Assembly (NCBI GenBank): GCA_016178705.1
Contig: JACOST010000009.1
Coordinates: 1 to 64,000 of the forward strand
Length of the DNA stretch: 64,000 bases
Direction: 5' to 3'
Source of the DNA: Deltaproteobacteria bacterium
GTDB taxonomy: Bacteria; Desulfobacterota; Binatia; HRBIN30; JACQVA1
A program made the position numbers and the translations under genes. The notes beneath the pieces were generated by a model. The model was not told the origin of the DNA. It did not search any database and saw only the letters and a list, made by a program, of their open reading frames with translations. Positions 1-8,169 of this stretch are shown piece after piece (position 1 is the first letter of the stretch; each line of letters starts with the position of its first letter).

Positions 1-45
1 GATGAACTTGTCCTGCTTCAGGTTGTACGGTTTGTACCGCGCCAT
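1..45 (-). CDS. IS1182-type transposase, N-terminal fragment (continues beyond window)
   Basis: Reading leftward from the ATG at 43-45 gives 15 residues, MARYKPYNLKQDKFI, against MARYKPYNLKQDKMI in the intact transposase at 30791-32356, so one substitution in 15. The rest lies outside the window and it is unknown whether the gene is intact. Confidence 0.85.
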   Translation of the reverse strand, partial: MARYKPYNLKQDKFI

Positions 46-140
46 CCGCCCCGCCCCATCCCCTCAGCCGCCTCCGCATCGAGACGCTGCTCGGTAACAC
101 TGATTCTACAGGACGTGCGGAGTTTTTCTACAGCCTCAAC
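1..140 (-). mobile_element. Terminal fragment of an IS1182-type insertion sequence, cut by window edge
   Basis: Bases 1-137 match the right end of the complete IS at 30654-32448 almost base for base, including the transposase start region and the terminal inverted repeat, which here reads GTTTTTCTACAGCCTC against GTTTTTCTACAAGCTC in the full copy. Only the 5' end of the element lies inside the window; the rest runs off the left edge. It has the same orientation as the full copy. The bases just outside the end are AAC, as at the complete copy. Confidence 0.9.
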
Positions 141-484
141 GTTTCCCGGTAAAAGACCTCGGACTTCGCGAGATCCTTCACACGGATGGCTACTTCGTAA
201 AGACCGCGAATCGGCAACATGTGATCCTACCCTTCCTCCGGATTATGAATTCCGATCAAGTTGCGTTGATGTCGAGGCCGTCGAACACCAAAGCTCACCT
301 GCCGGGGCCGGTTTCGAAGCCCGTGCCACGTGGAGCGCCTTGTTCGGTCCGCCCCAGTTTCCTCGTCATGCTCACGCACTTCGTGTTTGCGGCAACCCGA
401 CGCGGCAATCTTCGTCGGACAATCGCGGAGCAGATCGGTGCTCCCCTAGTTTGGAGAACCGACCCATTTGCGCATCTCGAAACG
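141..484. other. Intergenic stretch without a recognisable gene
   Basis: About 340 bases lie between the IS end and the HNH gene. A plus-strand frame from about 143 stays open for roughly 110 codons and part of its composition looks protein-like, but it has no convincing start or ribosome site and resembles no family I know. It may be the tail of a gene truncated by the IS. No terminator or repeat was seen. Confidence 0.4.
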
Positions 485-1060
485 CTAAGATGAACTTGCT
501 TCACCCCCGGGCACGGGACCACCCATTGCTTGGCGGAGTCGCGTCCGATCGCCTTGCTTCCACGCCTCAATCAACTGGCCACCCTTGTCGCTGACATTCA
601 CCGTATACGTGACGATCTGCCAATTGTTGTTCGATTTCTGATCGACCGACGCCAGCCCGGCTGCGATCAATCTTCCGAAGTGAAGCAGCCCATCGCCGGA
701 AACTACCAGGAAGTCCTTCTTGCAGGATTCGAGAAAGAGCAGCCGGTCAATCGCTTCGACATCGAATGCTCGCGTAATCGCAACCAACATCGCCTTATAC
801 ACGTAAATCGACTCCTGCGTTATCGTGCCGCGGTGGTACAGGGCATGGTCAGTGGGACACAGTGCGATGAGATTAGACGGATCGTCGTTTCCCCCCGCTG
901 ACACCTCCCAGATGTGGTGCATGTCCAGCGCGAGGATGTTGCGGCAGGTGGGAACGGCGCACCGGTACCCTGACTCGGTTAGCACAATCAACCGAGTCTT
1001 GAGCGGCAGATTGTCCCGCTCGCGGGGCCTGGACTTGGACTTGGTGGTCTTCTTGACCAT
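485..1060 (-). CDS. HNH endonuclease-domain protein, last gene of the winged-helix operon
   Basis: 191 residues. The HNH core spans about residues 30-80: Cys34 and Cys39 pair with Cys68 and His72 as a zinc ribbon, and Asp46-x-His48-His49, Asn63 and His72 form the nuclease motif. This is the usual signature of a metal-dependent DNA nuclease. The N-terminus is basic (KKTTKSKSRPRER), suitable for nucleic-acid contact. Residues 81-191 have no recognised domain. It starts 27 bases after the stop of the preceding small gene on the same strand, so it is probably the distal gene of that operon. The nuclease family assignment is firm; its target and role are unknown. Confidence 0.85.
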   Translation of the reverse strand: MVKKTTKSKSRPRERDNLPLKTRLIVLTESGYRCAVPTCRNILALDMHHIWEVSAGGNDDPSNLIALCPTDHALYHRGTITQESIYVYKAMLVAITRAFDVEAIDRLLFLESCKKDFLVVSGDGLLHFGRLIAAGLASVDQKSNNNWQIVTYTVNVSDKGGQLIEAWKQGDRTRLRQAMGGPVPGGEASSS

Positions 1061-1087
1061 GGCTGCTGGCTCAGCGTTTCGGAGGGA

Positions 1088-1486
1088 TCACTTGCCGTCG
1101 AGGAGAATCGTCTTGATTATTGATTTCGGCAGTCGTCGAAAGAGATTGCTCCATTCAAACAAGATTGTTCCATCCTCCTCAATCTTCTGACGCAATAGGT
1201 CAGCCTCACGCAACGGCTTGAGGTGGTAGTCAAGAGCCGGCCCACTATTGAAGTTGAAGTGCGCCTGGAGATGCGACCGAGTTCGGGGCGTCTCGCACTC
1301 CCTCATGATCTTTTTCGCGTCTTTCGTCTTCAGATGCGCCTCAACATACTTCTTCACTTCGGGCGCATTTGAGATGGCTTCGATCGTCTCAATCGCGTTC
1401 AGGCGGTCTTTGATCGCCACCAACTCGTCCTGTAGCGATTGGGAAGAGACCTCTACGCTGTCCTTCTTGGATCGTCTATCACTCAC
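1088..1486 (-). CDS. Small winged-helix-like protein (fourth of a tandem set)
   Basis: 132 residues. The GTG start at 1486 overlaps the stop of the upstream gene (GTGA) and is preceded by a strong GGGAGG ribosome site, so translational coupling is likely. The N-terminal 50 residues are charged and helical, possibly a coiled coil. The C-terminal part (helix of KKIMRECETP, then a helix, then EADLLRQKI and EDGTILFEW) looks like a winged helix with a terminal beta hairpin. It is the most divergent of the four small proteins. No named family is recognised; a DNA-binding role is inferred from the predicted fold only. Confidence 0.65.
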   Translation of the reverse strand: MSDRRSKKDSVEVSSQSLQDELVAIKDRLNAIETIEAISNAPEVKKYVEAHLKTKDAKKIMRECETPRTRSHLQAHFNFNSGPALDYHLKPLREADLLRQKIEEDGTILFEWSNLFRRLPKSIIKTILLDGK

Positions 1487-1821
1487 CCCTTGCCTCCCGC
1501 CTTCGGATCGCCTTCGGGAATCAGGCCGAAGTCGTTCAGATCGAAGAGTCGAACGCGTCTTTTTTCGGCGTTCGCCTCCATCAGTCCCATAGCTACGCAG
1601 CGAGCCGTGAGCGCCACGACGGCGTTTGGACTCATCTTGCACGCGGTACGGACTTGCTCAACCGACACGGTGCCGTCAAACATCTGGTAGGCAGCTCGTG
1701 ACTTCACATCAGGCAACGCTTCTTCGAGCATCGCCTGAACTGGTCGGTACGCTGCCACGCGTATCCAGTTGCGAATGTCCGTCAGAACGGCGAGGAGCTC
1801 ATCGTCACCTTGGTTTTGCAT
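1483..1821 (-). CDS. Small winged-helix-like protein (third of a tandem set)
   Basis: 112 residues from an ATG at 1821 that lies inside the 3' end of the upstream gene, a 17-base overlap. It has the same layout as the two upstream proteins: an N-terminal helix of about 45 residues, then AYQMFDGTVSVEQVRTA, a recognition-like helix, and a final wing ending in RVRLFDLNDFGL. The motif MFDGT aligns with LMDGSR in the neighbours. I infer a distant paralogue with a MarR-like helix-turn-helix. The function is unknown. The heavy overlap with both neighbours argues for one transcript. Confidence 0.65.
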   Translation of the reverse strand: MQNQGDDELLAVLTDIRNWIRVAAYRPVQAMLEEALPDVKSRAAYQMFDGTVSVEQVRTACKMSPNAVVALTARCVAMGLMEANAEKRRVRLFDLNDFGLIPEGDPKAGGKG

Positions 1822-2149
1822 TGGCGTTGAAGAAGTTCGAGGGAATGGAAATTGCCAGCTTCGGCTCCTTCTTTCCGTCCGCAAGCAGCCCAGCGCTTTC
1901 CAGTTTCCCGACCAGGGTGCTCAAATCGCCCTGGTTCACAGACGTCTGCCCGACAATCTGCTTTTGCGTGCGGCTCCCGTCCATCAGGAACACGGACTGC
2001 TGCTTCTTGGAACTGGAGCCCACGATCTTCCGCAACTCGTCACGGAGCTTGGCATCGCGCTGAGCGATGGCGGGTTCGGCCAGAAGCTCAAGCAGCTTCC
2101 GCATGTGACGTACTTCTTCGAGTAGGAGTCGAGCGTGTTCGTCATTCAT
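1805..2149 (-). CDS. Small winged-helix-like protein B, paralogue of neighbour A
   Basis: 114 residues. The start chosen is the ATG at 2149, overlapping the upstream stop by 8 bases. An ATG 18 bases further upstream is possible. It aligns over nearly its full length with the next upstream protein; by eye about half the residues are identical, with shared blocks AEPA-x-AQRD, LMDGSR-x-Q, QG-x-LS-x-LV and a C-terminal PSNFF. The pattern of helix, helix-turn-helix and wing suggests a MarR-like winged helix. No membrane segment or enzyme motif is present. The specific family is not recognised. Confidence 0.7.
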   Translation of the reverse strand: MNDEHARLLLEEVRHMRKLLELLAEPAIAQRDAKLRDELRKIVGSSSKKQQSVFLMDGSRTQKQIVGQTSVNQGDLSTLVGKLESAGLLADGKKEPKLAISIPSNFFNANAKPR

Positions 2150-2471
2150 CTGCGTCGTCCCGATCAAAAAAGTTGGAGGGAACCTTCACCACGAGCTTGG
2201 GGTGCTTCTCGTCGGCGGAAATGAGTTGCGCGGTCGCGAGGGCCTTCACGAGTCTGCTGAGACCTCCCTGGTCTATCCCTGACTCCTTCACGATCGCAGA
2301 TTGAGCGCGCGAGCCATCCATCAGCCGCACCGCCCTGGCCTTCTTAGCACTTCGGCCAACAACAGTACGCAAGGACGACCTCAGTTTCACGTCGCGTTGC
2401 GCGAGCGCGGGCTCGGCCATCACCTGCAGCAGGTCGCGAATCTCGCTTAGCAACTCAATATCTCTGGACAT
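2142..2471 (-). CDS. Small winged-helix-like protein A, first gene of the tandem operon
   Basis: 109 residues, tandem paralogue of protein B. The conserved core is AEPALAQRDVKLR, then RLMDGSRAQ, then IDQGGLSRLVKAL (a helix-turn-helix-like segment), then KLVVKVPSNFF. The gene leads a chain of five genes with overlaps of 8, 17 and 4 bases and a final 27-base gap, a strong sign of a single functional unit. The caspase-like gene ends 166 bases upstream on the same strand, so one transcript including it is possible but not shown. Confidence 0.7.
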   Translation of the reverse strand: MSRDIELLSEIRDLLQVMAEPALAQRDVKLRSSLRTVVGRSAKKARAVRLMDGSRAQSAIVKESGIDQGGLSRLVKALATAQLISADEKHPKLVVKVPSNFFDRDDADE

Positions 2472-2579
2472 CCCTAGGCCACCCTCTCAACATTAGTATG
2501 AGACAAACAGAATTTGCCAGTTTAGGCAGACGGATTCAAAGGAATGCTCGCCGCCGCCGAACGTCGTGCGCTTGGGCCG

Positions 2580-2597
2580 CGCGCGTCTCAACGCGCG
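2580..2597. other. GC hairpin between the caspase-like gene and the winged-helix operon
   Basis: A 7-bp perfect stem (CGCGCGT/ACGCGCG) with a CTCA loop lies about 40 bases past the caspase-like stop. There is no T-tract, so it is at best a weak or factor-assisted terminator. Confidence 0.3.
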
Positions 2598-2637
2598 TCG
2601 GTCTCCAAGCGCTGGTTAGCCCATGCTACCGTGCACT

Positions 2638-3990
2638 TCATCGCCCAACCAAAGTCAATGTGAACGAACTGTCTCCCCACCTCATTGGGTGCTGAGTATC
2701 CTCAGTCAGCTCTCTAACTCTGACTTGGATGAAGTGGACTAGCTCATCGACTGACACCGTCCCGTCTCCGTCGATGTCCGCCGCGCCCAATAGGCCATCA
2801 ATCAGAGCGCGTGCAAAGGCACTCCCGCCCCAGCGAGCGGATTCGAAGGCCAACTGGTCTCGTCCCGTAGCGGTCAGTAGTACGAAACCTTGTCTTTCGG
2901 CAATGACCTGTGCATCTACTCCTCCCGGGCTTATCCCTCTGTGGGAAATATCCCCCAGCGCCCCTGCGTAGCAGGCATCGGCTACAAGTAGAATTTGTCG
3001 AGCATTTAGTCGGCGGATTCGATCCGCAAAGACATGCATATCGATGGAGGTCGTCGGTATCGACTCGGGATCAGAGTCCGACGCGAGAAAGTAGGCGGTG
3101 TTCGATAGCGAAACACCGCTGGCGCTGAGAAACACCCACACCTGGTCGTCGACAGACACCTCTCGTTCAAGCTCTGCCAGTTCGTCGAGGATCGCGCTGC
3201 GGGTGGCATCCGCTAGAAACCGAACAGACGCGTTTTGGTCGCGTCCAATCGCAGCTATCTCGCGCGCTGATGATACTGAGGAATTCAAGTGGGGAAAGGA
3301 GACGTAGCGATCGATTCCAATTGACAGGACGATCTTGTGCAGGGCCTGCCCGTTGGATGGTCGCGGAAGTGGACGTGCAACGGCGGTCGTTGAAATTGGA
3401 CTGTTCGGCTTAGGCGGCGCCTGAACCAACTCTACGAGCGCAGGCTGCACGCTAGAAAGGTCCGGGAAGTTGGCAATGCTGAGATAGGCAATTCCAGTTC
3501 GCTTGTTGGAAATTCGCAGATGAACGAAACTTGGCGGGATGAAGATCCCCCACAGCACCGTTTCGGTTTTCGTGTCACCTAGGATTGTGTCGGCATCGGA
3601 TGGCGTTGCTACCGTTTGTTGCATCGCGGCAGCAACAGCTCCGGGCCGGGATACCTTCGAAACATCGTAAAGAGTCTCAAGCAAATGGTCCTGAACATGA
3701 TTGCCATCATCTCCCTTGAATTTGGCAACGAGGATCTGACAGTCTTGGCCGCCCCGTAGACGGAGCAACCAAAATTGTCCCCCGTAGTAGACAGTGTCGG
3801 CGGCTACGACCGCTACTACAACAAACCAGAACTGACGAGCACGCAGGGCCGGGCCATAGGACTTCGAATCGCCCAGCTCGCGGATCAGCCAAGCACTCCC
3901 AGCTATGACGGTGGCACCAATGAGAATAGGGAGGGGCAGGCGTGTGAGGATGTCGTCGATGGCCTTCATTCCCGGTTTCTTTTGCTGCAT
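2638..3990 (-). CDS. Membrane-anchored caspase-like (peptidase C14) protein with altered catalytic His
   Basis: About 450 residues from the ATG at 3990; an ATG at 3969 is an alternative. Two hydrophobic segments near the N-terminus (around LPILIGATVIAG and FWFVVVAVVAAD) should anchor it. The C-terminal half is a caspase fold: KIVLSIGIDRY opens it, LLVADACYAG carries the Cys340 position (codon 2971-2973), and AADIDGDGTVSVDEL matches the end region common in bacterial caspases. Where the family has Ser-Gly-His-Gly this protein has Ser-Ala-Ser-Gly, with Ser encoded at 3118-3120 in place of the catalytic His. It may therefore be a pseudo-protease or use another residue. Its place beside the winged-helix/HNH operon suggests a stress or defence role, which is inference. 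Confidence 0.8.
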   Translation of the reverse strand: MQQKKPGMKAIDDILTRLPLPILIGATVIAGSAWLIRELGDSKSYGPALRARQFWFVVVAVVAADTVYYGGQFWLLRLRGGQDCQILVAKFKGDDGNHVQDHLLETLYDVSKVSRPGAVAAAMQQTVATPSDADTILGDTKTETVLWGIFIPPSFVHLRISNKRTGIAYLSIANFPDLSSVQPALVELVQAPPKPNSPISTTAVARPLPRPSNGQALHKIVLSIGIDRYVSFPHLNSSVSSAREIAAIGRDQNASVRFLADATRSAILDELAELEREVSVDDQVWVFLSASGVSLSNTAYFLASDSDPESIPTTSIDMHVFADRIRRLNARQILLVADACYAGALGDISHRGISPGGVDAQVIAERQGFVLLTATGRDQLAFESARWGGSAFARALIDGLLGAADIDGDGTVSVDELVHFIQVRVRELTEDTQHPMRWGDSSFTLTLVGR

Positions 3991-4289
3991 GTAGCCCGGA
4001 GCGACAAGAAGGCTCGCCCTGATCCGGCTAACTACAATTGGGCTGCCGAACGTTGTCGGCAAGGGCCGAAAGACTGCACGGCCTAACATGCCGGCTCATG
4101 AGCGTCGTGATAGCCTAGAACTCCGCGTGGGTACAACGGCTTGAATGACGAGTGCTGAGATGAGGTCACGCTGTGTTAGTCCGCGCGACTTGGCAGCCTA
4201 ACGTACCAATCAGGGCGATCGGCGACACCGGCTCACGTCGCGCCGCGCTCTGAGGTTGTTCGAGCTAATCGCGCAGTGTCGGCGTGGCA

Positions 4290-6947
4290 CTACGGCGCTG
4301 GCGCGAATGCGGCGAGTTGCAGCACCCAGGTGCCGCTGGTGAGCGGCGCGGTGGCGGTGTAGTTACCGGCCGATGCCGCGATGGTGTCTTCCACGAGGTC
4401 GCCGTCGGGGGTGGTGATGACGCGGCTGGTATACCCCGCTCCCGGCGCACTGAACGTGGCGCCGGTCATGCCGGCCACGAACAGCAGCGCGTTGGACGCC
4501 GCGGCGAGCGGGCCGGTGCTGGCGCTGCTCCCGACTCCGGTGGCCGATATGCCGGCCACGAACGGTGCGCTCTGGCGCAAGCCCGCGTATTCGGTGATGC
4601 GCAGATCGACGAAGACCGCGGCTTGGTCGAAGTGCACTGTCACCTGATTGCTGCCTGGCGATGCCGCTTGGATGTTGGCCGCGTAGTAGATCGCCTGGCT
4701 CATGCCGTTGCCACGGAACGTCGCCAGCGCTGGCTGGTACACGTTGCCGGCGCTGTCGCTCACCGACGTGATGCTCGCGGTCGTGTCGTTCCAACCGATG
4801 GCCAGAATGTTGGTGTCGCCCACCGTCTGCGCGCTCGCGTAGGTCGTGCTCACCACACTCTGCGGCGATTGCGGTGCGGCGTAGTTCTGCTGCACGAAGG
4901 TCGGACCGGGGCCCACCGTCGTCACGTTGAGCGCCGCCGATGGCGCCGACACGTTGTTGGCGTAATCGAAGGCGACCACCGTATAGGCGTACGCCGTCAG
5001 CGCCGTGAGCCCCGTGTCGGTCGCCGTGGTCGCCGCCATGGTGCGGATCAACACGCCGTCACGATAGAGCTGATAGCCCGCCACCGCCACGTTGTCGGTG
5101 GACGCCGTCCACGTGATCGTGATCTGCGTGTCAGTCACCCCCGAGGCCGACACGCCGCTGGGCACCGACGGCGCTTGGTTGTCTGGTGGCACCGCTGTGG
5201 CTTCGAGCACCAGCACCCAATCGCCATCGCCATCGCTGTTGGCGCCCGGCGGTGTGAAGGGCCGCGCGCCACTGTTGGCCAATGGCGAGCCGGCAATCGA
5301 ACTGAACGTCCCGTTGCTCGGGTCGTACCACGACGCGTAGGCCGGGGCGCCGAGCGTCGCCATGTTCACCGTGATGGTGCGACTCGTCGGCAGATACGCC
5401 ATCACCAACGCACCGTCGGGCGTGCGCGCCGCCGTCAGGTAGTCATTGGTGCCGAGCGCGCCACTGTCGGCAAACGTCCCGTAGCCCGCGGTCACCACGG
5501 TGTGGGACTGATCGGGAATCAGGTTGAACCACTGCCGCGACTCGAACAGGAATTTGACGTAGCGCATCTGCAACGAGCCCGGCGTATCGAGGTTGCTCTG
5601 CCAGCCGCTGCTGAACGGCCAGGTGTAGCGGTTGCCGTAGAGCTGGCCGGCGGCGCCGCTGAGCAGACTCCAGTACGCCTGCCGGCGCAGGATCTCGGGC
5701 GTGCCCTCGTCGGCGGCGTTGTGTTCGAACTCGTAGTTCGCTTCCACCAAGAACGTCGGCAGCGCGTTGGCGCGGTTGTAGTCGGCCAGCACCTGCGCGT
5801 AGGTCGGATAGTAGGTGTACGACGCGTTGAGCTGAATCAGCGGCGCCCAACTCGCGTCATCGAGCGAGCCGCTGACGAGATAGTCCAACTCCACGGTGTG
5901 AATGTGGCGGTCGTCGGTGTCGTGGATGCCGCGCGCCACCGCCTGCACCACCGCGTCGTCGCCGGGCGACTGCCAGCTTTGGAAATCGTTGCCGCTCATC
6001 CAGATGATGTTGTCGACGCTGCGGTAACGCGTGCCGAGGTAGCGCCCGTAGGTGCGCGCCTTGGTAACGCCGTTGGCATTCAGGACACTGAGGTAGCTGC
6101 CGGTCTCGGCGGGATCGAGCAGCACGGTAAGGCCATGCTGCGCCGCCAGCGTGAGCATGTGATCGACGCGGGTGAAGAAGGCGTCGTTGGGCGTGGCGAG
6201 ATCGTTGGGCGTGGTAAACGGCACGATACCGTCGTAGGTGCTGCCGTCGGCGCGCCCTCCCGTGTAGGTGGCGCACAGCAGGTTGACCCAGACCACATTG
6301 AACCCCGCGGCTTGGCGGTCGGCGAAAAACGCGTCGGCCTCGGCCTCGGAGAGATTGACCGTCAACGCCTGCGGCGAATCCCCGGTGAGCAACACCGGCA
6401 CGTTGTTCTGATCCACCAAGTACCGCCCGTTCGGGCTCACCTTCAACGGATAGGCGGTGTTCGTGTTCGGCGGTGGGTTGCCCGGCGTGCGTGTCGCTGT
6501 TGGCGTACGTGTTGGCGTTGACGTGCGCGTCCCCGTCCGCGTCGCGGTCGGCCGCAGCGTGGCGGTCGGCGTCCGCGTGCGAGTGCGCGTACGAGTAGGA
6601 GTCGCCGTGCGGGTCGCGGTACTCGTCGCCGTTGGCGTCGGCGTACGAGTGGGACGCCGCGTATGCGTCGCCGTGGGCGTCGGAGTGGACGTGCGGGTCA
6701 CCGTTGGCGTCCGCGTGCGAGTCACCGTTCGCGTCGGCGTCCTCGTCGTGGTCCGTGTTCGCGTCCGCGTTGCTGTCGAGCGCCGAGTAGGTGTGCGCGT
6801 TGGCGTGGGAGCTGCGAGGGCACCCACCGCGTGCAGGCAAATGAGAAGAAGCGCAGCCCACAACGCGCGGGTAACGATGACCTGCCAGACGCGAGCACTG
6901 CGGGAACCGCGGGCATTGCGAGCATGAATTGATGAGCGCGCATTCAT
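4290..6947 (-). CDS. Secreted multidomain glycoside hydrolase-like protein (DUF4038/GH140-like, FN3)
   Basis: 885 residues. In order: a signal peptide ending near Ala-Leu-Ala-Ala at 46; a Thr/Pro/Arg-rich linker, residues 47-155; a TIM-barrel domain of the DUF4038 (apiosidase/GH140-like) type from about 165 to 460, starting with LKVSPNGRYLVDQNNVPVLL; a beta domain of the putative collagen-binding type often paired with DUF4038 (about 465-590); one fibronectin type III domain (about 600-690); and an unassigned C-terminal beta-rich domain of about 190 residues. Asp in WMSGND and Glu in FLVEANYEFE are plausible catalytic acids, by analogy. Likely role: extracellular polysaccharide breakdown; a possible substrate of the T2SS nearby. 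Substrate unknown. Confidence 0.75.
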   Translation of the reverse strand: MNARSSIHARNARGSRSARVWQVIVTRALWAALLLICLHAVGALAAPTPTRTPTRRSTATRTRTRTTTRTPTRTVTRTRTPTVTRTSTPTPTATHTRRPTRTPTPTATSTATRTATPTRTRTRTRTPTATLRPTATRTGTRTSTPTRTPTATRTPGNPPPNTNTAYPLKVSPNGRYLVDQNNVPVLLTGDSPQALTVNLSEAEADAFFADRQAAGFNVVWVNLLCATYTGGRADGSTYDGIVPFTTPNDLATPNDAFFTRVDHMLTLAAQHGLTVLLDPAETGSYLSVLNANGVTKARTYGRYLGTRYRSVDNIIWMSGNDFQSWQSPGDDAVVQAVARGIHDTDDRHIHTVELDYLVSGSLDDASWAPLIQLNASYTYYPTYAQVLADYNRANALPTFLVEANYEFEHNAADEGTPEILRRQAYWSLLSGAAGQLYGNRYTWPFSSGWQSNLDTPGSLQMRYVKFLFESRQWFNLIPDQSHTVVTAGYGTFADSGALGTNDYLTAARTPDGALVMAYLPTSRTITVNMATLGAPAYASWYDPSNGTFSSIAGSPLANSGARPFTPPGANSDGDGDWVLVLEATAVPPDNQAPSVPSGVSASGVTDTQITITWTASTDNVAVAGYQLYRDGVLIRTMAATTATDTGLTALTAYAYTVVAFDYANNVSAPSAALNVTTVGPGPTFVQQNYAAPQSPQSVVSTTYASAQTVGDTNILAIGWNDTTASITSVSDSAGNVYQPALATFRGNGMSQAIYYAANIQAASPGSNQVTVHFDQAAVFVDLRITEYAGLRQSAPFVAGISATGVGSSASTGPLAAASNALLFVAGMTGATFSAPGAGYTSRVITTPDGDLVEDTIAASAGNYTATAPLTSGTWVLQLAAFAPAP
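6483..6809 (-). repeat. Low-complexity tract coding a Thr-Pro-Arg linker
   Basis: About 109 codons encode almost only Thr, Pro, Arg, Ala, Ser and Val in imperfect two- and four-residue units such as TRTP and TPTA. It separates the signal peptide from the catalytic domain. Such linkers are usually extended and often O-glycosylated in secreted enzymes, but the high Arg content is unusual. Confidence 0.9.
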
Positions 6948-7144
6948 TGTGCAAACCTAGGCTACCCCGACATCGCAGAGTGTCAACGGGATATTTTCAC
7001 TGAGCGACGACCACGCACGCCTTGATGTTTTGACATGCGCCTCCTACAGCGAGTATCGGCTGCGTGAGCTGGCACAAGGCGCGCGCCGCAACGCGCCAGC
7101 AATCACGCGGTCGGCTCGTCAGACGCAGAGCCGTGGAGGAGCGC

Positions 7145-7936
7145 ATGACGGATTGTCCGGTGAAAGTCGGCAGCATGCTGTTTACGATGGTGGATCCGCA
7201 CCGGGGCTACGAGGTCGCCTACAATCGCTGGTACGAGCGCGACCATTTTTACGCCGGATGCCTTGTGGGTCCTTGGCTGTTCGCGGGACGGCGATGGGTG
7301 GCGCCGCGCATCCTCAAAGATCTGCGCTTCCCCGAGCCGAGTTCGTTTGCGGCGCCGTCAGTGGCGGCGGGCTCGTACGTTGCGACCTATTGGATACATG
7401 CCGACCACCACGATGAGCACCACGAGTGGGCGATCAATCAGGTGCGCTGGCTCTACCGCAACGGCCGTGGCTTTCCGCAACGCACGCACGTTCACACGCT
7501 GCTCTACACCTACGATTGGACCCACTATCGCGACAGCGACCCGGTCCCGGTCGAGCTGTCGCTCGATCATCACTTCCCGGGGATGGTTTCAATCGCAATC
7601 GAACGCGAGCCCGGCGTCAAGCAGGACGATCTCGACCGCTGGCTGCGAGAGTCGTACCTGCCGCACATGCTGGCCGATTCTCGGATCGCGTCGTGTTCCA
7701 CCTGGTCGCCGATTCCACAGGCCAACACCCCACCGATGGACATTCCGCGCGTGGAGCGCACCGACCGGCTCGACCTGCAGCTGTACTTCCTCGACAGCGA
7801 GCCACAGCAGACATGGAGCCGATTCCAGAAATTCGGGAAGGCCCTGGCGGCAACCGGGCTTGGTCAGGTCGTGTTTGCTTCCCCCTGGCTGCCCACCGTT
7901 GTCGGTACGGATACCTACACTGATCAGCTCTGGTAG
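7145..7936 (+). CDS. Conserved hypothetical protein, possible dimeric alpha-beta barrel
   Basis: 263 residues from the ATG at 7145, chosen because GGAGGAG lies just upstream. It contains YNRWYERDHFYAG near the N-terminus, which resembles the start of EthD/dimeric alpha-beta-barrel proteins, and a second similar unit around DDLDRWLRESYLPHML, so it may be a two-copy ferredoxin-like fold. No catalytic motif is evident. It stands alone on its strand, divergent from the glycosidase. Function not recognised. Confidence 0.65.
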   Translation: MTDCPVKVGSMLFTMVDPHRGYEVAYNRWYERDHFYAGCLVGPWLFAGRRWVAPRILKDLRFPEPSSFAAPSVAAGSYVATYWIHADHHDEHHEWAINQVRWLYRNGRGFPQRTHVHTLLYTYDWTHYRDSDPVPVELSLDHHFPGMVSIAIEREPGVKQDDLDRWLRESYLPHMLADSRIASCSTWSPIPQANTPPMDIPRVERTDRLDLQLYFLDSEPQQTWSRFQKFGKALAATGLGQVVFASPWLPTVVGTDTYTDQLW

Positions 7937-8169
7937 ATTGGCGAGACGGTCGTGTCGGCGCAAGCAACGAGACCGCGTCCGCATTGCCGACCCGGCGCGG
8001 TAGCGATCGCTTGCTTCCCGGCACCTTCGAAACGTTGTCGCCGAAGCAAGGCGCGTGCTACGCTGCGAAGCATCGTGACATCCCGCCGTGGAAGCTGAAG
8101 GCCATAGCGCGTCGCACCCGGTAGCGCGCGGCTGACCACGAATTGCTCTTCGGGGAGGTCCTCATTGGA

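Noticed and set aside
2730-2790. EF-hand calcium loop in the caspase-like protein (DIDGDGTVSVDEL)
   Set aside because: This sequence is a common end-region feature of bacterial caspases, so I do not claim calcium binding.
4176-4203. GTTAGTC and GCCTAAC pair resembling integron attC ends
   Set aside because: The order is GTT before AAC, opposite to an attC site, there is no second pair of internal boxes, and no integrase or cassette structure is nearby.
4284-6521. Very long open frame on the plus strand opposite the glycosidase
   Set aside because: The translation is low in hydrophobic residues and rich in Arg, Val and Gly as expected of an antisense frame in GC-rich DNA; the minus-strand protein has clear domains.
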